DNA of 64,000 bases from Spirogloea muscicola (Eukaryota; Streptophyta; Zygnematophyceae; Spirogloeales; Spirogloeaceae). The position numbers and the translations under genes were made by a program. Location: positions 611,467 through 675,466 of the forward strand of contig WELB01000028.1 in NCBI GenBank assembly GCA_009602725.1. Reading direction: 5' to 3'. Shown here piece after piece: positions 41,700-52,740 of the stretch. Numbering within the stretch: the stretch's first letter is position 1; each line of letters starts with the position of its first letter. A model generated the notes under the pieces. It worked only from the letters and a program-made list of their open reading frames with translations, was not told where the DNA came from and did no database searches.

Positions 41700-41850
41700 C
41701 CTCCAGGAGAAGAAGCTCTTTCGATGTAAGACTCTGGCTGTGAGAGGCTAGCCCAGAAGGCATGAACAACCTCCAAAAGGCCGACAGGTGCCCGAACCAC
41801 ATAGGTATGCAGGAGACCACGGCGAGTGGGAGCTTAGTAAGGAGGTCTGG
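41700..41850 (-). mobile_element. LINE tail inserted in the orphan RLK intron 1
   Basis: The reverse complement has GGGCTAGCCTCTCACAGCC near 41730-41755 and ends in a TACTAAG-like stop region. The flanking RLK-intron sequence resumes at 41850. Confidence 0.55.
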
Positions 41851-41929
41851 TCTGGTGTGGTGGACGTGGGTTTCCAGTCAATCACAGCGTTGCCAGTCCT
41901 GAGCCGCGTGGACCAGCCGCGGACGGCTT

Positions 41930-42290
41930 TTTAGAAAGTCAGTTGTGCTGAGGGGAGGAAGAGCAACCACGCTGCGCAAGCCAGAGGCTGCTGCAAGAGC
42001 GCGACCGGCTCGGCGGTGTAGGGACACAGAGAGCCGCATGCGGTATCAGGACACAAGACCCAAAGGCACCGAGCCTCAAGGCAGTGCTGCACCCGGTTCG
42101 CGACGCCGCTGGTTAGCTTGAGAGGCCAGCATCAAAAGTGACGAGGATCACTGGCCCCCGTAACACCCGTGGATGTCCATGGCCAGGGGGTAAAAGGTAT
42201 CGCCAGCCGAGTGGTCCTTTACTTATGTATCTACTTTTGTTTAGCCACCCTCACAGCGTAGCCGGTCTCAAAAGTGGCACTGCAGAGGCG
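41930..42290 (-). mobile_element. LINE 3' end, second subfamily
   Basis: It is similar to 31720-32105 and 16200-16530: AGAAGAGCAACCACGCTGCG, then the ACAAGACCCAAAGGCACCGA region and TGGATGTCCATGGCCAGGGG. Confidence 0.65.
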
Positions 42291-42400
42291 GCGGCGGCTG
42301 CGCAGGTGGCGGCGCACGAGGTATCATCCTCCAAGAGGAGCCTCAGAAGTCTAGAAAGTCCAAGAGTCGGTAAGGGAGAGAGTAAGCGCTTCTCCAAAGA
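42290..42400 (-). repeat. Inverted copy of an RLK upstream region
   Basis: The reverse complement matches 41450-41560 and 57650-57770 (GCGCTTACTCTCTCCCTTAC, GATACCTCGTGCGCCGCCAC). Confidence 0.6.
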
Positions 42401-43975
42401 GAGAGAAGGCGCGCAGTGCGCATGAAATTGAAAGGGAAGCCAAATCTAGCCTTACAAATGTCCCGTCAATTGGGTGATGAACTGGCTAAGGGGGCCACTA
42501 ATATCCCCGAGTAAGCACATGCATATCTGACAAGCTATACTGAGGCGCCAAACCACCACCACGGAAAGAAAGAAAGTGGCTCTCCCAAAGGGGGCAAGGG
42601 CTGTGAACAGCCATCCCGAAAAGATTTGACAAGGTCCAAAGGGGCCGCAGAGAAAGCTCTTCCAGCTTACGGCAGTGGCCGTGAGCTTTTCACAGCCCTT
42701 GCCCACTTTGGGAAGGAAGGGCTCGCCCGTGGAGAAGAGGAGCTGGCAAAGCCAGCTTAAAAGTATGGACAATGTCCAAAGCCAAAGAAAGAGGAGCCGG
42801 AAAAAGGACTACACTACAAAACACTGCAGAACACATAGCCGATGCAGAGGGAAGCTCAGTACCCACGAGTGAGCAACATCAGGTCTGAGTAACTCGCTGC
42901 AGGGAAAGAGGCACTCTGCCTAGACCCAGAGGCGGCGGCCATAGCACGGCCTGCTCGCGTGTGGACGGCGTGGGCAAGGGAGCGTTGAAGCGATACCGCT
43001 AGGCGCATGCGGAAGACTTGGGCGAGCGAACCGGCGGCGTTGAAGCCGGGCAGCGCCCCTGGCAGACCCGGCCGCCGGTCAATGGCCTGGCGGGCAAGCC
43101 GCTGAATGAGATCCAGCCAGCGGCTGCCGGAAGCCCCGTGTACATCCATCGCCAGGGCCGCGACTTCATCCCCAACCGGGTGATCAGCAAATTTTCGCTC
43201 CTTGCCCCGGGCCGCCAGGCCGACCGCGTGCCCTGCAAACGACGCCGATCTGGTGGGATTGGCGGAGTCGATGCAGTCAGTTGTCATCGGCGATGATGCG
43301 GGGACCGCCGCCAAGCGGGATGGCGACCAGGTCGGCGCGTCGTGTATGGGACTGGCCGTCCGCGCCCAGCTGGATGGGCATTATGGAAGAGTTATTCACA
43401 GCCACTTTGAAGCCAGCCTCCGTAAACACCCCCTGCATACCATCTCGCAGGAGATCGTGGGAAGCGGTCAGCTCGCCCCCGTGTACGCAACGGAGCATAT
43501 GCGCAGCCAGCTCCGCAGGTTCAGCGTGATGGGCACCGCACTTGCACTGGGTGACGCCCACGAGGCAGGGAGGGAGGAGGCCCAAGAGCCGGTGGACCGC
43601 CGTCCTGAAGATCTCATCGGCATGTTGAGCGCCGCGTGGAGTGGGAGCGCTGATAACCACGCCGCCGCCCCAGGGGAGGAGGCTGAGAGCAGCCGGCGCG
43701 CCCTCGAAGATCAGACGGAGGGAGGAGCTCCACCACCTGGTCAGAGGCCGCTTTTTCAACCAGCGCCGTGAAGCGTGCCTGGGCACGCAGGTCAGGGGTG
43801 TGGGCGAGGTGGATGAAAGGGACGGCCTGCTCCGACATGTTGGGGTGGACCGCCAGGAGCCCGTCGCGGGCAGAGCGGAGGGCAACCTGAAAGGGCAGCT
43901 GGCCGATCTCCACTTCAGCTGCCGCCCGCTCCAAGCGCGCTGGCCGTGGACGAGGAGGAGGAGGGAGAGCCACTT
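42400..43975 (-). mobile_element. LINE copy: connector, endonuclease-like region, C-terminus, several tails
   Basis: On the minus strand: EIGQLPFQVALRSARDGLLA (about 43900); MPDEIFRTAVHRLLG-type residues and the zinc-ribbon PPCLVGVTQCKCGAH...LAAHMLRC (43620-43480); SHDLLRDGMQGVFTEAGFKV; SIMPIQLGADGQSHTRRADL; VAIPLGGGPRIIADD; then, after a shift, ANPTRSASFAGHAVG, ALAMDVHGASGSRWLDLIQR, SLAQVFRMRLAVSLQRSLAH and SYSDLMLLTRGY with a stop near 42858. Tails follow at 42730-42790, 42570-42640 and 42400-42545. It is the best copy for the C-terminal half. Confidence 0.78.
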
Positions 43976-44230
43976 CTTCTTGTGAGAGGCCAGCCCAAAG
44001 GAATGTACAAGGTCATGAAGGGCCGGGTGGCGCCAAAAGTAGGCTACTAGTCTCCAAGGCGTCAGCAAGTGGGCGCTCAATAACCTCTAGTCGGCAAGTG
44101 CAAGTCAGATACCGTAGCGGGCGGGAAAGAAAGTGCTCGCCCGCAGAGAAGAGGGGCTGGCAAAGTCAGCCCAAAAAGAATGGACAATATCCAAAGCCAA
44201 ACGGGAAAGCTTCAGAGCAAACAGCGACTC
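43975..44230 (-). mobile_element. LINE tails upstream of RLK-5
   Basis: Tail pieces at 43975-44030 (TTGTGAGAGGCCAGCCC) and 44125-44200 (GAGGGGCTGGCAAAGTCAGC) in minus orientation. Confidence 0.6.
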
Positions 44231-44343
44231 AAGTGGCCACTGGGTGCTCTACGAAGTCCCGTCTGGGTTAGGCGCCCGCCCTGGCACGGGCCCTCCGCCG
44301 CCGCCCCCCCGGCAGGGGCTCCCGCGGGCCCGGCGTGGCGAGC

Positions 44344-47300
44344 ATGGCGGCCGCAGCGCTCGCCGCCGTCGCGCTGCTCACCCGCCTTGGCTCTGCCGCC
44401 GGGGACCTCGCGTGAGCATCCCTTCCGCGCCGCGGCTACTCCTGAGCCAGGAAGCACATTGCGCCTAGAGCACCAAGTGGCTCTCCCCAAGGAAGCACAT
44501 TGCGCCGGCGAGCCCTCTCCCCGTCCGCAGCATCACCATCAGGCTCCTGCTGCGGCTGCACTCCAGCGCCCGCGCCGCGTGGGCCTCCGTGTGGCCCCCC
44601 CCGGCTGACTTCCCATCGTCCTTTCCCGCGCAGCTCCGACCAGGCCGCGCTGCTGGCCTTCAAGGCCGGCATCACCAACGACCCCCATGGCTTCCTCACC
44701 AACTGGCACCCTGCCGATCTCACGCCGTGCGACTGGTTCGGCGTTGCGTGCAATGACACGAAAGGCCCCAGGCAAGAGCTTTGTCCCGAGCCCGGCCTAG
44801 TCAGAGTGGGTCGCCGCAGCTTATCAAGCAAAGGGCACAAGCATTGGTACCCCAGCGGCCCCGCCGTTGGCGAGGTCGTGACCCTGCCGGGCCCGCCTCC
44901 TCTGGAGTCACAGGAGTAGCGGCAGCTCTGTGAAGGGCTTCTGCGCCAGCAACGTTGCTCCTTGCGAGGTGCAGTGCGAGTTCAAGATCTGATCAAGCTC
45001 TGCTCCCTCCGCTGCTGGCCATTGGTACACACTTGCAGGCGAGTGATTGGGCTTTTTCTAAAGGACGGGGAGTTGAACGGCACGCTGGCACCGGAGCTTG
45101 CGAATATTGGCACCCTAAAGTACATATATCTGCTCAACAACTCTTTCTCGAGCCCAATCCCTCCGGCGCTGGGTAACCTCCCGCAGCTTGGCGTTCTCGT
45201 CCTCGACGAGAACAGGTCAGCGTGCCAAAGCTTATTTGTATTTGAGGGTTGCATATGCACAGCTTATTGCAGAGAAACCTTTCTGCTCTCATGAGCAGGA
45301 TTCTTGATGGTGATTAGGGTCAGCAACTGCTACTTTGCATCCTCCTGTATGCACTGGCATGCAATAATGGGAATTTGCCAGCGCTTGGGAGATCTAGCTA
45401 GAAATCGGGCTTAGTCAGGAACAGATATCCTCAAAAGTCCATTCAGATATGTGCAGCTATGTTGAGCCGTGAGGGTCCTGCTTCGAAATTGTGCAGCTAT
45501 TGTCATGATGTGTCAGTGTACTGCAGAATAGGCACTAACAAGTGATGTTATGTTCTCGTAAGGTTGCATCTGATTGTCAGATTGACCATCATTGACCGTA
45601 TTACTTGAAGCTGTAGATGACGAGATGAAGAGCTGCCTGAACCTTGAAAGGAGCTGATTGCAATATGTCCTAATGGAAGCCAAACTGCTGGCGACTATGT
45701 GAGCTTTGCTCTTCCTTGCATTGCAGCCTCACTGGTATTTTACCGCCTGAGCTGGGGAACTGCACCAGTCTCAGCATCATTTCTGTCAACAACAACCGGT
45801 AGGCTCGAAGCTGCCCTCTGCCTAAGTGTCAGAGCATATGTTTCAGCTACACTGATTGAATTGCATGCAACAGTAGCTGCCCAGGCCTAAACCCTAAACC
45901 CTAGACCCTTAAACCCCTAAACCCTGAACCCTAAACCTAAACCTTGAAAGGAGCTGCTGCGATTTGTGTTAGTGAAAGCCCCATTGAGCCTGACCTCCAA
46001 CTTGTAAGGGCTTGCTTGCAGCCCATGTCAAATGCTTGACCCCTATCTAATGCTCTTTTGGTGTCAGCTTGGAGGGTGGAGTGCCACCAGAGCTCGCTAC
46101 TCGCAGGGGAATGATCAGCCTGGACCTGAGCCACAACAGGTGCTGAGCTGTGACTGCATCTTCGATGCAACCATGAGTTGGCTGATTTGCCATGTCAGCA
46201 AATTTACATAAATTGCAGAGGAGCCACAGCTGGCATTCTTAGCGGCTTACTCGCAATTGTTGGCAGGTTAAGTGGCCACCTGCCACCTGAGTTGGGGAGA
46301 CTCGTGCTGCTCAACAAGCTGTGGCTTGCTAGCAATAAGTTCTCTGGACCAATCCCAACAACCTTCTCCAATCTGGAAAACCTGCAAGTGCTGACGATGG
46401 ACAATAATAAATTCTCTGGCCCATTCCCACAGTGGCTTGGCAACTTCAGCAGTGCGTTGACTATTTCCCTAGGTCACAATAAGTTGACCGGAAGAGTCTC
46501 TGCGAGCATTCGCAGTCTGCAGAGCGTTCAGTATCTTGACATCTCCAACAACCACCTAACAGGCATTCTCCCCCTGGAAATTGGGGAATTAAGCAACCTC
46601 AAAACATTCTCGGCTGCAAGCAACTCATTCAGCGGGCCAATACCGGAGGGTATTGGCGACTTGCCGAGTCTTACCTATCTCGATCTTTCCAACAATCATT
46701 TCAATGGCAGCATCCCTGCAAATCTGGGATTCTTACCTTTCTTTAACATCTCCAATAACAACCTCAGTGGGCCTATTCCAGCCACTCTTATTGGTCATTA
46801 CAACAGCAGCTCCTATTCTGGCAATGCCGCCTTATGTGGCGGCCCTTATGCTGCCTGCGAGACAGCTCCCCCACCTCGTTCTCTTCCTCCTTCCCCACAA
46901 CCTCCAGAGCACAAATCGTCGAGCTTATCAGGGGTGGCAATTGCTGGCATTGTTATTGGAGCTCTTGTCCTTCTCCTCCTGTTGCTGGGACTTTTCCTGC
47001 TGTGCTGCTTAGCTTGGAAGAAGAAGGAGGACAAGGCTATGCCAAACAAGCGGAGCATTGAGCACTTCTGCTCCGAGATGTCCATCACGCAGGATAGACT
47101 CCAAGCTCCCTTCACCTTCGAGGAGCTCATGAATGCAACTGAGAACTTCAATGATGATTATATAGTCGGCATTGGGGGCTTCGGAAAAGTCTACTGGTAA
47201 GTAACTTTGCCTACTTGCGGGGTGGTGTGCTATCCTTGGTGCAAATTGTCCAGGCCTCTCCTTAAAGTATGGTTCACACAAACTCACGATCATTTCGATG

Positions 47301-48380
47301 GAGATGCTGAGCAGTGCACAGATGAAGAATGGCCAGAGGTATGCAGTGAAGAGGCTACCAGCAGACAGCAAGCAAGGATTGAGATCGGTGAAAGCTGAGG
47401 TGGAGACACTGAGTCGCATCAGACATCGCAATTTGGTCCCGCTACAGGGCTGGTACATCCCCAGGGACAGCCAAGCGGGCATGCTCCTCATCTACCCTTT
47501 CTTGCTTGGCGGTAATCTTGACCAGTTGGTGCACGGGGGCAAGGGCGTGCCTCCAAAGCCAGATACGTTTGATCACTGGGCTGCGCGGATGAAGGTCATA
47601 CTGGATGCAGCAGTTGGGCTTAAGTACCTGCATCATGAGTGCAGTCCTCGCGTGCTGCATAGGGACGTGAAGCCAAACAACACCTTGTTGGATGAAAATG
47701 GTCAAGGTTACGTGGCGGATTTTGGGCTTGCAAGAGTCTTTCTGGCACATGAAACGCACGTTTCAACCATGGCTGCAGGTGACTTGTACTGCCCTTCTAT
47801 GTCCGTTGAGCTATATCATAGGCCTCTCTGGCATCGTGCAAGAAGAATGTGCTGATATATGCTGGTAGAGGCACCTCAGACTGCCTTGCAATGATCATGG
47901 GTCATTTTCCTGCAATTGATGACGTCATGGTGGTGCACATGGGCAGGCACAGTCGGGTATCTCGCTCCAGACTGCGCCCTAGGCCAACTGACCGAGTACA
48001 GCGATGTCTTCAGTTTTGGAGTGATGCTGCTGGAGAGTGTCACTGGCAAACGGCCTGTCGACCCTTTCTTTCAGACCGAGGTTGCAGCTGGTGGCAGCTT
48101 GATTTTGTGGGTGCGATCCTGCCTTAATAACAAGAAGCCTTTGGAGTGCGTTGATATGGCGCTAGCTCCATTCGTTCCCCAGAAAGTTGACGAAATACGG
48201 GGCGCCTTGAGAGCGGGGATATTTTGCTGCTCCAATATCCCCAAACAAAGGCCAACAATGATTGACGTTGTTGAGATGCTCCAGAATCTTGGAGCATTTG
48301 GTGCTGGGTTGACGTTTCCTAAGTCAACGTTGCCCATAGACGGGACGGCAATTGACAAGCTCTTGTGCCACTGGACTTGA
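44344..48380 (+). CDS. LRR receptor-like protein kinase, intact (RLK-5)
   Basis: Plasma-membrane receptor kinase of plant type. Eight exons join in phase to 784 aa: 44344-44411 (signal peptide), 44634-44771 (LRR cap: DQAALLAFKAGITNDPHGFL, CDWFGVAC), 45039-45215 (LRRs, LAPELANIGTLKYIYLLNNS), 45727-45798 and 46068-46139 (one 24-codon LRR each), 46267-47196 (further LRRs, FNISNNNLSGPIP, membrane helix GIVIGALVLLLLLLGLFLLC, FTFEELMNATENF, glycine loop GIGGFGKVY), 47315-47778 and 47947-48380 (kinase). Intron 2 uses a GC donor (CAG|GCAAGAG). Kinase residues: YAVKRL lysine, HRDVKPNN, VADFGLAR, then GYLAPDCA in the APE place. It is an RD-type kinase that looks catalytically complete. The insert between membrane and kinase is short. 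Ligand unknown. It is the only RLK copy here without a visible lesion. Confidence 0.9.
44772..44773 (+). other. GC splice donor of RLK-5 intron 2
   Basis: CAG|GCAAGAG fits the GC-AG donor consensus, and joining 44771 to 45039 gives NDTKGPRVIGLFL in frame. The same CCCCAG|GCAAGAG occurs at 19828, 58411 and (minus) 37806. Confidence 0.8.
45886..45943 (-). repeat. Interstitial telomere-like repeat (CCCTAAA)n in an RLK-5 intron
   Basis: About eight imperfect CCTAAACC units lie in intron 4 (45799-46067). The TTTAGGG type is the plant and green-algal telomere repeat. Confidence 0.85.
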
Positions 48381-48429
48381 GAGGTGGCCAGCCTTTCCAG
48401 GTATTCCTGAGTGTTTCGTAGCTACTTGA

Positions 48430-48970
48430 TTCCCTGTGTGCTTTAGCGCTTTCCCTTGGCCCCTTTGAAATCTGATTATTGATCTTTCTGGGCTGGCCTC
48501 CCACAGCCACCGCTCTCTCCTGGAAGCGTCTTTCTTCTTTCAATGGTGGGCAACGTCCCATCAGCGTCCCAGTAGCACTATGCTTAATGGAATGACTTCC
48601 AGAGCATATTAAAGGCCGAAAAGGGCAGAACGTTTGATATGTTCTATGACTACGGCGACATAAGAGACATGATGAATTAAGCTTTGCCCGTTCTACAGCG
48701 GTGGCAGAATTACCTGTAGTGTGACAACTTACAAGTATGGTCGTCACAGTGGTGAGAGTGAATCAATGGCACATAATACCAGCAGCAGCCTCTGGCTTTC
48801 GGCAAGGGAGCGCTTTCCGGCTGCTAGTCTTTCTGACTTGCGTCCGCTAAGTAGAAACTCAGTGGTGATGAATGAATGACTACCCCGCATGGAAATTCTC
48901 AATCATGTGTTCCGGCGCTTTCCGGCCCCTTCGGACCTTGTCAACTCGTGTCGGGCTGGCTTTTCACTGG
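48430..48970 (+). mobile_element. LINE tails and a protein end
   Basis: Tail TGGGCTGGCCTCCCACAGCC with CCTGGAAGCGTCTTTCTTC lies at 48480-48540. Protein-end codons (AASGFRQGSAFRLLVFLTC-type, shifted) are at 48785-48850, and another tail (CGGGCTGGCTTTTCACTGGC) at 48940-48970. 48540-48605 is RLK flank sequence shared with RLK-2. Confidence 0.55.
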
Positions 48971-49044
48971 CTGACTCGTCATGTGCTTTAGCGAATTCTC
49001 AGCCGCTTACGACCTGGTCACTTCTTTTATGGAGGGATTGTCAC

Positions 49045-49160
49045 AAGAAGATTCTCAATGCTCCGCTCTTTGTCTGTCATAGTCTTGTCCTTCTTCCGAG
49101 CTAAGCGATACAGCAGGAGCAGTCGCAGCAACGTAAGGAGAAGGACAACAAAGGCACCAA
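49045..49160 (-). pseudogene. Fragment of an RLK membrane-helix region
   Basis: The minus strand reads GSIGAFVVLLLTLLRLLLLY and RKKDKTMTDKERSIE, the helix and juxtamembrane part of the RLK family at this locus. Nothing else of that copy is nearby. Confidence 0.6.
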
Positions 49161-49244
49161 TGCTGCCAATTTGCCACTTTGGCCAGTGTGGTTACTACGG
49201 ACGCTGGTCACCTTGTCCCTCGGCAATGAATCTAAAGTACGAGG

Positions 49245-49650
49245 TCGCCATTACCGCCCGCAATAAGGGTCTCAAGTACGCCAATCAGCCAATAAGGTCT
49301 AGGTATATAGGGCAATTGATATCCAGAAGGCTTTTGAGGCGCGGTGGCTTGACCTCCTGCATACCGGGTCGTCAAAACGTGTCCCACTGGCAACCACAAG
49401 TCGATGCTGCGGGCTATCTTGCCTCTGTGTACCGCACTTATTTGGTTGCAGTCGTCCCTGGCTTTATGCCTTGCATCTGCGTGCTGGCCACGCCCTGGCT
49501 GCCGCTCTAGGCTAAGGCGCGGGGACCCCTTGCCGGCTGCCTCTTGAACATGAAATGTCTCGCCCATGGAAAAGGAGGGCTAGCAAAGTCGCCCACCATT
49601 GTTCCATCTTGGAAGAGAAGTGGCTCTCACGTCGGGGGCAAGGGCTGTGA
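49245..49650 (+). mobile_element. Degenerate LINE end, and a minus tail
   Basis: 49320-49520 reads RWLDLLHTGSS-like, then a decayed ALHLRAGHALAAAL and GAGTPC end. 49560-49650 is a minus-strand tail (GAAGTGGCTCTCACGTCGGG, GCAAGGGCTGTGAACCC). Confidence 0.5.
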
Positions 49651-49674
49651 ACCCGAAAGGAGTGACACTATAAG

Positions 49675-50035
49675 GAACCTCGCCCTACACGTGCAGTCAG
49701 GGTGAGCAGTCCTTGTTGAGTTCGGCTGTAGGGAGTTTAGGGACTAACCCGCTACACAGGTAAAGCACTAGCGCATCGGCGCAGCGGAAGACAGGCCCCG
49801 TGGCGCCGCCGTCCGGCGGCGACTCCACCTCCTGGGCGCAGGCCGGCGCAGCAGGCCCCGCAGCAGAATGCGGCGGCGGCTGCGGCGGCGAGCAGCGGCA
49901 AGGCTGCTCCTGAGCTTCACCGGTTCGATCTCCTGTCGTGCCTCAGGCCCCAAGGCTGAGGCTCTCGACTTTTCTGCCGCCAAGGCTCCTCGTGCTTCCC
50001 CCGTGCCAACCCCCCCCCGGCGTGTGAGCGGGTCG
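49675..50035 (-). repeat. Inverted-repeat pair, copy B (partner 24195-24565)
   Basis: The reverse complement matches 24195-24565 over most of its length, with some 10-20 percent differences by eye. Confidence 0.6.
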
Positions 50036-50089
50036 CCCCATAACCCGCCTTGCGGCGGGCCAAAGATCCTCCCTTGAACGGGTGGATTC

Positions 50090-50370
50090 TGGCGAGGGGT
50101 ATTCAAGAGGTCTATGGCCCGCGCGCTGCATCTGCGTGCCGGCAGAGCCCTCGCCGCTGCCTCTGGCTCTGGCCAGGGGACCCACTTCCAGGAGCCTAGC
50201 TTCTCTGACCTAAGGCTGCTTAGCAGGGGTTACTGAGGAAGACTTAGCTGCTTTGTTTCTTGTTGTGCTTGTTTTCTTAGCGCTTCCCCTGGCCCCCTTC
50301 TCGTACTCTGTCCCTTCTTTTTTGGGCTGGCTTTTCCAGCCCCTATCCTCAATGGGCGAGCCCTTTCTTC
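50090..50370 (+). mobile_element. LINE 3' end
   Basis: RSMARALHLRAGRALAAASG and SFSDLRLLSRGY with a stop at 50233, then a tail with TTGGGCTGGCTTTTCCAGCC and GGGCGAGCCCTTTCTTC. It is the subfamily seen in minus orientation at 5.8-6.8 kb. Confidence 0.72.
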
Positions 50371-50429
50371 TTATTTCTGGACGGGCAGGGCCCGCACCTG
50401 GGCGGGCCACTTGCCCCAAATGGCCGGTC

Positions 50430-51960
50430 ATGTAATAACAACAGACCCGTGTGGCTGGTTCATTACATACCTCCCCACTCTGGTGTTCACGTCCTCGGGA
50501 ACAACGGAGAACAGCCGACAGGCATTAAGATGCCCGACGGCTGCTGCCTCTACCAAGCCTAGGAGAATCACCACCCTTGGCCATGTATTTTCTGAGAGCA
50601 TCTGGACAATTTGCCAACTTGGCTGCAGGCTCCCACGTGTTGTGCTCAGGCCCATACCCGAGCCACTTCACCAGATACTCACGGGTCTTACGCCCTCGGA
50701 GCTTGTCCCTGTGGGACAAGATCTCTTCCACCTCGAATTCAATATCATCCTCGATCAGTGGTGGAGGTGGGGGCGGTTGGACACGACCATCCAAAAGGAA
50801 GCCCCTCAGCTGAGACACATGGAAGACGTGATGGATATTCTAATGCACCGGTGTCTTCAGCTCGTAGGACACCTTGCCTACAAGGCGTACTACTGCAAAT
50901 GGTCCAACCCAGTTGGGCAGCAACTTGCGCGTACCTACAGCCCGCAAGGATGAGTGCTTCGTGCTCAGCAGCACTTGCGCACCAACATCGAAGGACACGT
51001 CCTTCCGATGTTTGTCAGCGTAAGCCTTCTTGCGACTTTGGGCAATTTCCAAGAAATGTTGAGCTCGTCCCTCAGCCTCCAAGAGGGTCCCAGTAAAGGC
51101 TACCACGGCGGGAACTCGTTCCGGCCTTCCCACCTGAAGTGGAGCTCGGGGATGCTGACCATAGTTGAGGAAGAATGGAATCTCCTTTGTGGACGCATGA
51201 TAGGCATTGTTCACAGCATATTCAGCTGGAGCCAAATACTCGTCCCATTCAGTCTGGCCGGGATTGACAAAGTGCCTCAACATGTCCTCGAGAACTCGAT
51301 TCATTCTCTCAGTTTGGCCATCCGGTTGTGGATGAAAGGCTGTGGACATGGACTGTTTTGTGCCAATAAGCTTGCAAATTCCTTCCAGAAGTGGCCTGTA
51401 AAGCGAGGATCGCGGTCGAGACCAGCCTCTCAGGCACCCCATGCAGCTTCTACACCTTATCCACAAAAATGCCAGCGAAATCCTTCGCTGAGGCCCGCGT
51501 AGTAGTGGCAGCAAAATGCATTATTTTACTCAGGCGACCCACAAAGACGAGGATGGCATCATAGCCGCTCCGCGTCTGAGGCAACTGTGTGATGAAATCC
51601 ACACTTACATTAGACCAATTCCGCTCTGGAATCTGCAAGGGCTGAAGTAATCTGGCAGGCTTGCCAGAGATTGCCTTACTACGCTGGCACGTGGCACAGC
51701 TTGCCACAAAAGCGCGCACCTGGTCTGAAAAGCCCGTCCACCACAAGAGGCGTCGACCAGCCTGTTTGATCTTGCTCACTCCCAGATGACCACTGTAAGG
51801 CGTATCATGCAGCTCCTGCATCATGTCAGTGCGCAAGGCATTGCAGTCCGGGACCACAACAGCGTCGCCTTGCCACCAAAAGCCTTTGTCATCGGTGAGG
51901 GTGCTTACGTTGGCGTCTCTAGCAAACCAGGGGTGTGACGACCTGACCCTGAACAGCACA
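50430..51960 (-). mobile_element. Ty3/Gypsy chromovirus fragment (integrase and chromodomain)
   Basis: A broken LTR-retroelement fossil. Parts on the minus strand: integrase zinc-binding region (HLGVSKIKQAGRRLLWWTGF, CATCQRSK) near 51800-51660, integrase core (WSNVSVDFITQLPQTRSGYD; later FHPQPDGQTERMNRVLEDML), the post-core region, and a chromodomain (EILSHRDKLRGRKTREYLVK, WLGYGPEHNTWEPAAKLANC) near 50730-50590. Gag, protease, RT and RNase H are absent. At least two breaks. Family: chromovirus branch of Ty3/Gypsy. Flanking LTRs were not identified with confidence. Confidence 0.85.
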
Positions 51961-52740
51961 GTCAGGGGTCAGGACGTCCTTTGTGGTTTCGGTCGCTGGG
52001 GTTTAGAGACAAACCCCCAGCACAGTGAAAGCACCACGTGTGATACACAGCGGAAGTCTCGCCCAGAGGCGCTGCCGACAGGCAGCAACTCACCTCTCAG
52101 GTACGGGCCAGCGACTGTCCCCAAAGGAGCAGTCACAGTCTTACTCACAGAGAGCCGATGAAGGTCCGCGACGACGGGATGCGGCGACGGGCTACAGCAG
52201 CGGACAGCAGCAGGGCTGCATAGGCGGGCTGTGGCAGCAGGCAGCAGCAGGGCTGCGCCTCTCTCTCGCGGGCTTCACTGATGTTGACCGAGTTGTCCCC
52301 GAGTCGGCTCTCAGCCCTACTTGTAGTGCTTCATGTGCTACCCTCCCCAGGGGTCTCTGGGAGGCTCGTCTCAGGGCCCACCTTCGGGAAGGCGGGCCCG
52401 ACAAGGGGACTCTAGTGCGAGGGCAGGCCACGCGGCTCCCTTCCTGAGGCGTCGGCCCTCCTGCGGCGCCGCCGAGCGGCGCCCCCTGCTGATTTGAGGG
52501 AGGCTGGGGGGTTTTAAGCCCACGTACAGGCATCGGCACCCGTCTCATGAGTGCGCGGAAGAGCGTGGGGTCCACAGGCGTGGCCAAGCTTGGACCACCA
52601 GCGCCACGCTCGCACTCTTCGAAAGAGGAGCAGGATAATTGATGTCGCTAATACACCCTCACGCCAGGCCGACGTGAAAAGTCTGCTCAGTGGTGGCTCG
52701 AGCTCCTACCGACTAGCGTGCAGCGCGACGTCACCAGGGG
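51960..52740. other. Unassigned, possibly LTR-related
   Basis: The joint near 51930-51960 changes from Gypsy sequence to a GC-rich stretch. 51960-52060 loosely resembles 49690-49790 (GGTTTAGAGACAAACCC, GTGAAAGCACCACG). No gene is seen in 52060-52740. Confidence 0.35.

Noticed and set aside
43202-43771. Plus-strand frame of 189 codons
   Set aside because: It is the reverse shadow of the minus LINE endonuclease-like region.
45886-45943. A chromosome end
   Set aside because: Only about 58 bp of telomere-type repeat, imperfect, with coding RLK exons in phase on both sides.
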